Shown here one piece after another: positions 42,083 to 49,749 of a stretch of 49,749 nt of DNA (position 1 is its first letter; every line of letters begins with the position of its first letter). Location of the stretch: assembly GCF_001668675.1 (NCBI RefSeq), contig NZ_LZKQ01000308.1:1-49749 (forward strand), in the 5' to 3' direction. The translations under genes were made by a program, and so were the position numbers. The DNA is from Mycobacterium asiaticum (GTDB lineage Bacteria; Actinomycetota; Actinomycetes; Mycobacteriales; Mycobacteriaceae). The notes under the pieces are model-generated. The model was not told where the DNA came from, did not search any database, and saw only the letters and a list, made by a program, of their open reading frames with translations.

Positions 42083-42873
42083 CTAGCGCGAGAACATCGT
42101 CGCGCGCTTGACCTCCTGGATCGCCTTCGTCACCTCGATGCCACGCGGGCAGGCTTCGGTGCAGTTGAACGTGGTCCGGCAGCGCCACACCCCGTCCACC
42201 TCGTTGAGGATGTCCAGCCGTTCGGCGGCGGCCTCGTCACGGCTGTCGAAGATGAATCGGTGCGCGTTGACGATCGCGGCCGGGCCGAAGTAGCTGCCCT
42301 CATGCCAGAACACCGGGCAACTGGTGGTGCAGCACGCGCACAGGATGCACTTGGTGGTGTCGTCGTAGCGGGCCCGGTCGGTGGGGCTTTGAATGCGTTC
42401 GCGGGTAGGCGGATTGCCGGTGGTGATCAGGTAGGGCTTGATGGCGCGGTAGGCGTCGAAGAACGGCTCCATGTCCACTACAAGGTCCTTCTCCACGGGC
42501 AGTCCGCGAATCGGCTCGACGGTGATGGTCAGCTTTTTGCCCGGCTTTTTCGGCAGCAGGTCGCGCATCAGCACCTTGCAGGCCAACCGGTTGACGCCGT
42601 TGATCCTCATCGCGTCGGAGCCGCACACGCCATGCGCGCAGGACCGCCGGAAGGTCAGCGTCCCGTCCAGGTAGCCCTTGATGTAGATGAGCAGATTGAG
42701 CAGCCGGTCGCTGGGCAGGCAGGGCACCCGGAAGCTCTGCCAGCCGCCGGTCGCGGCGAAGGCATCCGGGTCGTCGGGGTTGAACCTGGCGATCTTCACC
42801 GTCACCATCACCGCGCCCTCGGGCACCGGGGGCAGCGGCGGGTCGAGGGTTTCGACGTCGGTCTCAGCGCTCA

Positions 42874-42874
<1 letters not shown>
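42083..42874 (-). CDS. sdhB: Succinate dehydrogenase iron-sulfur subunit
   Basis: 263 aa, the same length as Rv3319. The three Fe-S sites are visible: SCAHGVCGSDAMRINGVNRL for [2Fe-2S], CILCACCTTSCPV and FNCTEACPRGI for the [4Fe-4S] and [3Fe-4S] clusters. It carries electrons from the flavin of SdhA to quinone at the membrane anchor. The ATG at 42874 shares one base with the sdhA stop (TGATG), so sdhB is coupled. It is the last gene of sdhCDAB. Confidence 0.97.
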
Positions 42875-44628
<1,754 letters not shown>

Positions 44629-44648
44629 GACCTCTCCTTCAACGGTTT

Positions 44649-45116
44649 TCAGGCGATGTTCGGGTTGAAGGTCACGATGACGTAGGTTCCCAGCACCAAG
44701 GTGAAGCCGATCGACAGCAGCAGGATGCTGTTCAGCCAGAAGCGGGTGACGTCCTTGCGGCTGTAGTCGTCGATGATGTTGCGCAGCCCGTTGCCGCCGT
44801 GCAATTGCGCCAGCCACAGCAGCGCGAGATCCCAGAACTGCCAGAACGGCGACGCCCAGCGCTGTGCGACGAAATTGAAGTCGATGCGGTACACGCCGTC
44901 GTCCCACATCAGCATGATGAACAGGTGGCCGATGGCCAGGAACACCAGCGCGATCCCGGAAAACCGCATGAACAGCCAGGCGAACTTCTCGAAGTTCGGG
45001 ATGCCGGCGCGGCGGCGCGGCGAGCGCGGGTTGTCCAGGCTGGCGGGCCGGTCGTGGCTGCGCTGGCGGATCGGCGCCGTCTGGCCGGGGCCGAGCTGCA
45101 GGTCGTTGATGCTCAT
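44649..45116 (-). CDS. sdhD: Succinate dehydrogenase membrane anchor subunit
   Basis: 155 aa with three membrane helices: FMRFSGIALVFLAIGHLFIM, FWDLALLWLAQLHGGNGLRN (with His in AQLHGG, a heme-ligand candidate) and LNSILLLSIGFTLVLGTYVI. It helps bind quinone and heme. The N-terminus is basic and extended by about 10 residues compared with Rv3317. The ATG at 45116 overlaps the sdhC stop by 4 bp (ATGA). Confidence 0.93.
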   Translation of the reverse strand: MSINDLQLGPGQTAPIRQRSHDRPASLDNPRSPRRRAGIPNFEKFAWLFMRFSGIALVFLAIGHLFIMLMWDDGVYRIDFNFVAQRWASPFWQFWDLALLWLAQLHGGNGLRNIIDDYSRKDVTRFWLNSILLLSIGFTLVLGTYVIVTFNPNIA

Positions 45117-45547
45117 CGCAGGTGCTCCCAAGCGTGGATGCCGATCACGACGCCGGCCATCACCAGCGGCACCAGGAAGGCGACCGCCACGATCCACAGC
45201 ATGGTCCGCTGGTGGCGCGGACCTTCGGACCAGAAGTCGATCAGGATGACCCGAATCCCGTTCAGCCCGTGGAAAAGCACCGCGGCCACCAGGCCGTATT
45301 CCATCAGGCCGACGATCGGGGTCTTGTAAGTCGACAACACCTCGTTGTAGGTCTGCGGGCTGACCCGCAGCACTGCCGCGTCCAGCACGTGGACGAACAG
45401 GAAGAAGAAAATCGTGGCGCCACTGATGCGATGCAGCACCCACGCCCACATTCCGGGATCGCCTCGGTACAGGGTCCGAGGTGGCCGCCGCTTACGTGAC
45501 GTCGAGGGCGTTGCCGGATCCGCGGTTGTCGCTTGGGTGCTTACCAT
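45113..45547 (-). CDS. sdhC: Succinate dehydrogenase cytochrome b subunit
   Basis: 144 aa with three membrane helices. The conserved block LYRGDPGMWAWVLHRISGAT opens the core. Then come FFFLFVHVLDAAVLRVSP with a heme-ligand histidine (FVHVLD), VLFHGLNGIRVILIDF, and the third helix WIVAVAFLVPLVMAGVVIGI. The N-terminus is about 30 residues longer than Rv3316. The ATG at 45547 has a GGGAGG site at a suitable distance. It is the first gene of sdhCDAB and diverges from cdd across 165 bp. Confidence 0.93.
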   Translation of the reverse strand: MVSTQATTADPATPSTSRKRRPPRTLYRGDPGMWAWVLHRISGATIFFFLFVHVLDAAVLRVSPQTYNEVLSTYKTPIVGLMEYGLVAAVLFHGLNGIRVILIDFWSEGPRHQRTMLWIVAVAFLVPLVMAGVVIGIHAWEHLR

Positions 45548-45664
45548 TTCCACCGCCTCCCAAAAACCGTCAGTAAACGGGTCTAGCCGGGCAACCGAGC
45601 TTAACTTGAGCAACGAGCGAGCGGTACCAAACAGTCCCATCCGAATTGTGTGTCGTAGCACAGG

Positions 45665-45683
45665 TTAGGGTGGCCTTGCTCAA
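45665..45683. promoter_or_regulatory. Weak match to the IdeR iron box
   Basis: TTAGGGTGGCCTTGCTCAA matches 13 of 19 positions of the 19-bp IdeR consensus TTAGGTTAGSCTAACCTAA. It lies 118 bp before sdhC and 30 bp before cdd. Genuine IdeR sites usually match better, so this is a hypothesis only. Confidence 0.25.
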
Positions 45684-45712
45684 TTAAGCCCAACGGCGAG
45701 CGGGGTTGCCAA

Positions 45713-46114
45713 ATGCCGGAAGTGAATTGGAATTTATTGCGCGACAAGGCAATTCAGGTTGCATCCGGCGCGTATGCGCCATATTCGAGGTTCCCGGTGG
45801 GCGCCGCGGCATTGGTCGACGACGGCCGCATTATCGCCGGATGCAATGTGGAGAATGTCTCATATGGCCTTGGTCTCTGTGCGGAATGCGCGGTGGTGTG
45901 TGCGCTGCATTCCGGTGGCGGCGGCCGGTTGCTCGCGCTGGCTTGTGTGGACGGCGTCGGTTCGTTGCTGATGCCGTGCGGACGATGCCGTCAGCTGTTG
46001 CTCGAACACGGCGGACCGGAGTTGCTGATCGACCATGCCGACGGGCCCCGTCGACTCGCCGAGCTGCTGCCCGATCCCTTCGGTCCCGACGATATCGCGC
46101 GGGTAAGCCGTTGA
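45713..46114 (+). CDS. cdd: Cytidine deaminase
   Basis: 133 aa, a tetrameric-type deaminase converting cytidine or deoxycytidine to the uridine form. The zinc site is visible as LCAECAVVCAL (Cys56, with Glu58 as the proton shuttle) and PCGRCRQLL (Cys89, Cys92). The GCNVENVSYGLGL block is the family signature. GAGCGGGG precedes the ATG at 45713. It opens the cdd-deoA-add salvage operon; the stop overlaps the deoA start (TTGA). Confidence 0.95.
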   Translation: MPEVNWNLLRDKAIQVASGAYAPYSRFPVGAAALVDDGRIIAGCNVENVSYGLGLCAECAVVCALHSGGGGRLLALACVDGVGSLLMPCGRCRQLLLEHGGPELLIDHADGPRRLAELLPDPFGPDDIARVSR

Positions 46115-47397
46115 CGGACAACGTATTCGATGCGCCGACGGTCATCCGGTGCAAGCGGGACGGCGGCCGGCTCTCGGATGCCGCCATCGACTGGGTGATC
46201 GAGGCCTACACAGACGGCCGTGTGGCACCCGAGCAGATGTCGGCGTTGCTGATGGCGATCTTCCTGCGCGGCATGGATCGCGGCGAGACCACCCGCTGGA
46301 CCGCGGCAATGCTGGCGTCGGGACCGCGGCTGGATTTCACCGACCTGGGTCTGGCGACGGTGGACAAGCACTCCACCGGCGGCGTGGGCGACAAGATCAC
46401 GATCCCGCTGGTGCCCGTGGTAGCGGCCTGTGGCGCAGCGGTCCCGCAGGCCTCCGGCCGCGGGCTCGGCCACACCGGCGGCACCCTGGACAAGCTGGAA
46501 TCCATCGCCGGCTTCACTGCGGCGCTGTCCAACCAGCGAGTGCGTGAGCAGTTGCGGGACATCGGTGCCGCCATCTTCGCCGCCGGCGAGCTGGCTCCTG
46601 CCGACGCCAAGCTGTACGCGCTGCGCGATGTCACCGGGACCGTCGAATCGCTGCCGCTGATCGCCAGTTCGGTGATGAGCAAGAAGCTGGCAGAGGGTGC
46701 GGGGGCGCTGGTGCTGGACGTGAAGGTCGGCTCCGGAGCTTTCATGAACTCCGAGGCCGAGTCCCGGGACCTGGCCCACACCATGGTCGAGCTGGGCATC
46801 GCACACGGGGTGCCCACCCGCGCCCTGCTCACCGACATGGAGGCGCCGCTCGGGGCCACGGTCGGCAACTCCCTAGAGGTGGCGGAGTCCCTGGAGGTGC
46901 TCGCCGGCGGCGGGCCGCCCGACGTGGTCGAGCTGACCGTGCGGTTGGCCAGCGAGATGCTCGACCTGGCCGGGATCGACGGGCGCGACCCCGCCGAGAC
47001 GCTGCGCGACGGCTCCGCGATGGACCGATTCCGCCGGCTGGTGGCCGCCCAAGGTGGGGATTTGGCGAAACCGTTGCCGATTGGTCGGCATTCGGAAACC
47101 GTGCCGGCCGCTGAGGGCGGCACAATGGGCGACATCGACGCAATGGCGGTTGGGTTGGCGGCCTGGCGACTCGGTGCGGGCAGGTCCCGGCCGGGCGCGC
47201 GGGTGCAGCACGGCGCGGGCGTGCGGATCCACCGCCGCCGCGGTGAGCCGGTGGCCGTCGGCGACGCGCTTTTCACGCTCTACACCGACACCCCGGACCG
47301 CCTGGCGCCCGCGATAGCCGAGCTGGACGGCGCCTTCAGTGTGGTGGACCAACCGCCGCCGCCGCGGCCCCTGATTATCGATCGGATCACGCGATGA
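46111..47397 (+). CDS. deoA: Thymidine phosphorylase
   Basis: 428 aa. It cleaves thymidine or uridine with phosphate to base plus pentose-1-phosphate. The hallmark VDKHSTGGVGDKITIPLVPV is visible, with SGRGLGHTGGTLDKLE and LDVKVGSGAFM. Length fits Rv3314c (427 aa). I chose the TTG at 46111 because it overlaps the cdd stop by 4 bp and yields the standard start before DAPTVIRCKRDGG; reading further upstream in this frame would run through cdd. The stop overlaps the add start (ATGA). Confidence 0.95.
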   Translation: MTDNVFDAPTVIRCKRDGGRLSDAAIDWVIEAYTDGRVAPEQMSALLMAIFLRGMDRGETTRWTAAMLASGPRLDFTDLGLATVDKHSTGGVGDKITIPLVPVVAACGAAVPQASGRGLGHTGGTLDKLESIAGFTAALSNQRVREQLRDIGAAIFAAGELAPADAKLYALRDVTGTVESLPLIASSVMSKKLAEGAGALVLDVKVGSGAFMNSEAESRDLAHTMVELGIAHGVPTRALLTDMEAPLGATVGNSLEVAESLEVLAGGGPPDVVELTVRLASEMLDLAGIDGRDPAETLRDGSAMDRFRRLVAAQGGDLAKPLPIGRHSETVPAAEGGTMGDIDAMAVGLAAWRLGAGRSRPGARVQHGAGVRIHRRRGEPVAVGDALFTLYTDTPDRLAPAIAELDGAFSVVDQPPPPRPLIIDRITR

Positions 47398-48476
47398 GCC
47401 TGAGTCTGGACAGGATCAAGCAAGCACCCAAGGCGCTGCTGCACGACCACCTCGATGGCGGGCTGCGGCCGGCCACCGTGCTGGAGATCGCCGGCGAGAT
47501 CGGCTACGACGGCCTGCCGGCCACCGACGTCGATGCGCTGGCGGCGTGGTTTCGCACCCGCTCGCACAGCGGTTCGCTGGAGCGCTATCTCGAGCCGTTC
47601 TCGCACACCGTCGCCGTCATGCAGACACCCGAAGCGCTGTATCGCGTCGCGCACGAATGCGTAGCGGACCTGGCCGCCGACTCGGTGGTGTACGCCGAGG
47701 TCCGATTCGCGCCCGAGCTGCACATCAACCGCGGCCTGTCGTTCGACGAAGTGGTCGACGCGGTGCTGGCCGGTTTCGCCGCCGGCGAGAAGGCGTGTGC
47801 CGCCGACGGCCGTCCGATCAAGGTCCGCTGCCTGGTGACCGCGATGCGCCACGCCGCGATGTCGCGGGAGATCGCGGAGTTGGCAATCCGGTTCCGGGAC
47901 AAGGGCGTCGTCGGATTCGACATCGCCGGTGCGGAAGCCGGCTACCCGCCGACCAGGCATCTGGATGCTTTCGAGTACATGCGAGATCACAACGCCCGCT
48001 TCACGATTCACGCCGGGGAGGCCTTCGGCCTGCCGTCCATCCACGAGGCGATCGCGTTCTGCGGTGCCGACCGGCTCGGGCACGGGGTGCGCATCGTCGA
48101 CGACATCACCGTCGGCCCGGACGGCGGCGTCTCCCTGGGTAAGTTGGCAGCGATATTGCGGGACAAGCGAATTCCGCTGGAACTGTGCCCGAGCTCGAAC
48201 GTGCAGACCGGCGCAGTGAACAGCATCGCCGAGCACCCGTTCGACCTGTTGGCCCGCAGCCGGTTCCGGGTGACGGTGAACACCGACAACCGGCTGATGA
48301 GCGATACGACGATGAGCCAGGAGATGAGCCGGCTTTCGGAGGCGTTCGGCTACGGGTGGAGTGATCTGGAGCGCTTCACGATCAACGCGATGAAGTCGGC
48401 GTTCATCCCGTTCGACGAACGGCTGGAGATCATCGACGACGTCATCAAGCCGCGGTATGCGGTGCTGATCGGATGA
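47394..48476 (+). CDS. add: Adenosine deaminase
   Basis: 360 aa. It converts adenosine or deoxyadenosine to inosine forms in purine salvage. Metal and catalytic motifs: LLHDHLDGGLRP (His17, His19), FTIHAGEAFG (catalytic Glu and His), GADRLGHGVRIVDD, ELCPSSNVQTG, and VTVNTDNRLMS with the metal Asp. The ATG at 47394 overlaps the deoA stop by 4 bp. It is the last gene of the cdd-deoA-add unit. Confidence 0.96.
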   Translation: MSLSLDRIKQAPKALLHDHLDGGLRPATVLEIAGEIGYDGLPATDVDALAAWFRTRSHSGSLERYLEPFSHTVAVMQTPEALYRVAHECVADLAADSVVYAEVRFAPELHINRGLSFDEVVDAVLAGFAAGEKACAADGRPIKVRCLVTAMRHAAMSREIAELAIRFRDKGVVGFDIAGAEAGYPPTRHLDAFEYMRDHNARFTIHAGEAFGLPSIHEAIAFCGADRLGHGVRIVDDITVGPDGGVSLGKLAAILRDKRIPLELCPSSNVQTGAVNSIAEHPFDLLARSRFRVTVNTDNRLMSDTTMSQEMSRLSEAFGYGWSDLERFTINAMKSAFIPFDERLEIIDDVIKPRYAVLIG

Positions 48477-48820
48477 CCGTCAGCGAAAACACGTAGGCCA
48501 GCTTTCGGCGGCATGTGACACGTACGACCCCGGGCCTGGGGAATTACGCGTTCCGACCGATGGTTGTTGCGGGCGGACGGGGCACAGTCGAATCGTCCCG
48601 TTCTATCCCGAGGAGCACGAAGTGAAGTACCTGACCCGCAACCCCGAAACATCGACTCGCCGCGACCGTTCGCCAGAGCGGGTATCCCACCCCAGGCGCC
48701 ACTCGTTCCTGGACGATTCCTGCATGTCCCGCGCGATGAACCGCCGCTGGTGGTGATCCGGCCCGACCAAATCCGGGAATCCGCAGGCGCTGTTCGAGCA
48801 AATGGGGGATCGTATCGGGC
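48477..48820. other. 344-bp spacer between add and the PE gene
   Basis: No well-supported gene. In M. tuberculosis the pilin gene mtp (Rv3312A) lies in this position; I see no signal peptide or mtp-like sequence here. A short candidate frame with a ribosome site is listed separately at 48622. The spacer also holds the promoter region of the downstream PE gene. Confidence 0.6.
48622..48756 (+). CDS. Possible 44-aa peptide, very uncertain
   Basis: A GTG at 48622 follows GAGGAG at 48610-48615 at a good distance and opens a 44-codon frame beginning VKYLTRNPETSTRRDRSPER. It is Arg-rich and ends in WW. No homologue is known to me. It lies 64 bp before the PE gene and could be a leader or chance frame. 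Confidence 0.2.
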   Translation: MKYLTRNPETSTRRDRSPERVSHPRRHSFLDDSCMSRAMNRRWW

Positions 48821-49324
48821 ATGTCGAATGTGATGGCGACGCCGGAGCTGATCAAGGCGGCGGCAACGGAATTGGCGACGGTGCGTTCGACTCTCGACGC
48901 CGCGCACATCGAAGCGGCGGGACCTACGCTCACCATCCAGCCCGCGGCCGCCGACGAGGTCTCGGCGGCGATCGCGCAGCTGTTCTCCCGTGAGGCCGAG
49001 CACTACCAGCAGGCGGCCGGGCAGGCCACAGCATTCCACGATCAATTCGTGCAGCGCTTGACCGCTGGTGCCGGTGGCTACGCCAGCGCCGAGGCCGGTA
49101 ACGCCGCGCTGCTGCAGCCAGCCGCCGCGAGCGTGGGCAGCGCCGCCGTGGATGTGCTGGGCGTGACGATTCCCACCACGCTCGAGGACATAACCGCGCC
49201 CCTGCTCGGCATCCTCTTGACCCTTGTCCTCGGGCCACCCTTCTTGCTGTTTCTCGCCGCAGTCGGCTACGCGCTCCCCACCATCGTGCAGCTGTTCACC
49301 CCGGTCGCCACCGCTGCGGGCTAG
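48821..49324 (+). CDS. PE-family protein with hydrophobic C-terminus
   Basis: 167 aa. The PE domain (1-95) has MSNVMATPEL with Pro8-Glu9, LFSREAEHYQQAAGQATAFH, and the export signal YxxxE as Y87-ASA-E91. The short C-terminal domain holds two hydrophobic segments (ITAPLLGILLTLVLGPPFLL and FLAAVGYALPTIVQL), so it may insert in a membrane. It is not PGRS. It resembles the membrane PE gene at 16336 in size, signal spacing and plan, but not in sequence detail. No PPE gene is adjacent. The ATG at 48821 lacks a close ribosome site; an ATG at 48833 is possible but would cut into the PE motif. Confidence 0.85.
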   Translation: MSNVMATPELIKAAATELATVRSTLDAAHIEAAGPTLTIQPAAADEVSAAIAQLFSREAEHYQQAAGQATAFHDQFVQRLTAGAGGYASAEAGNAALLQPAAASVGSAAVDVLGVTIPTTLEDITAPLLGILLTLVLGPPFLLFLAAVGYALPTIVQLFTPVATAAG

Positions 49325-49344
49325 CGCGGAATACCATCGCCGAT

Positions 49345-49749
49345 GTGCTGCTGAACCGCGCAACGGCCGAAGGCATTGCCCGCGGCGAAGTCAGTTTGGT
49401 GCTGCGCCGCTGGGACGTCCCTCGCGCCAAACCTGGCGGCAGGCAGCGAACCATGGCGGGAACCGTGCGCATCGACGACGTGCAGGAACGCCCAGCCGAC
49501 TACCGGGTCACCGCGCGGCAGGCGCGCGCCGCCTCGTTGCCGGCGACGAGCCGCAGGTAGCGCCGAGTCCACGGCCCCGATTCACTCGCGGTGTCCAGCC
49601 GGTGCAGGCGCGCCGCGATGGCATCGAGGTCGGCGGGCGACAACGCGGCATCGGCGGCCAGTGCCGGTCGTTCGTCGGCTCAAAGAGCTCGGATTGACCA
49701 TCAGCCTGGACGTCGGCTACCGGCTGTCGCCGCGCGGGCGGGCGTTTCT
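49345..49749 (+). pseudogene. ASCH-domain-like gene remnant with an apparently inverted middle part
   Basis: The first part (from 49345; start codon GTG or a nearby TTG/CTG) codes for LLNRATAEGIARGEVSLVLR and GTVRIDDVQERPADYRVTAR, typical of ASCH-type RNA-binding-like proteins, then hits a stop at 49560. The window's end, in another frame from about 49667, reads VVRRLKELGLTISLDVGYRL followed by SPRGRAF, which looks like the C-terminus of the same family. Between them, the reverse strand from 49667 down to about 49526 reads PALAADAALSPADLDAI and RLHRLDTASESGPWTRRYLR, matching the family's middle as I remember it. The gene thus appears broken by a ~140-bp inversion with loss of flanking pieces. 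The C-terminal end lies beyond the window. Confidence 0.55.

Noticed and set aside
49321..49572. An 83-codon minus-strand frame at the right end
   Set aside because: It is antisense to the ASCH-like N-terminal stretch and lacks family features. Only the minus-strand reading from 49667 to 49526, in another frame, resembles the family.

Overview
The window comes from a slow-growing Mycobacterium, probably a non-tuberculous species; I cannot name it. Reasons: high G+C, PE and PPE genes including an 11-kb PPE-MPTR gene, a SAM-IV riboswitch before metZ, and gene order matching the M. tuberculosis interval from about Rv3313c to Rv3360 in inverted orientation. All comparisons with M. tuberculosis are from memory, not from an alignment.

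Layout. 1-5.0 kb: partial FHA-domain gene, OYE-family flavin oxidoreductase, folD with a coupled DUF3017 gene, a secreted DUF732 protein and an intact FAD-linked oxidoreductase. 5.1-16.3 kb: one giant PPE-MPTR gene with six ~1.8-kb super-repeats, standing where M. tuberculosis has PPE54/55/56 and PE_PGRS49/50. 16.3-18.0 kb: a membrane-type PE gene and two CMD/AhpD-fold genes. 18.0-21.5 kb: metZ-metX-methyltransferase methionine operon under a SAM-IV riboswitch. 21.5-25.4 kb: an alpha/beta hydrolase, trpS and two tandem YihY-type membrane proteins. 25.4-28.6 kb: a coupled operon of a PH-like protein, sugar transporter sugI, nagA and an SMR exporter. 28.6-33.5 kb: dacB1, an unknown membrane-anchored protein, and a MerR regulator coupled to a VIT/VWA protein. 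33.6-39.3 kb: class-III aminotransferase, ECF41 sigma factor sigJ, a PE protein with a lipase domain, a CMD-family protein with an ECF41-type promoter, a condensation-domain fragment and a SCO6745-like protein. 39.4-42.0 kb: a receptor with two tandem Ser/Thr kinase domains plus an NHL propeller. 42.1-45.5 kb: sdhCDAB. 45.7-48.5 kb: cdd-deoA-add nucleoside salvage operon. 48.8 kb to end: a second membrane PE gene and a scrambled ASCH-like gene.

Core housekeeping genes (folate C1, methionine, trpS, succinate dehydrogenase, nucleoside salvage, cell-wall carboxypeptidase) form the conserved skeleton. Lineage-variable inserts sit between them. The strongest candidates for something unusual are the tandem-kinase NHL receptor, the SigJ regulon with a PE-lipase placed between sigma factor and target, the MerR-VIT/VWA module with a double operator at the start codon, and the ASCH-like gene whose middle part appears inverted. 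No tRNA, rRNA, insertion sequence or CRISPR array was recognised.
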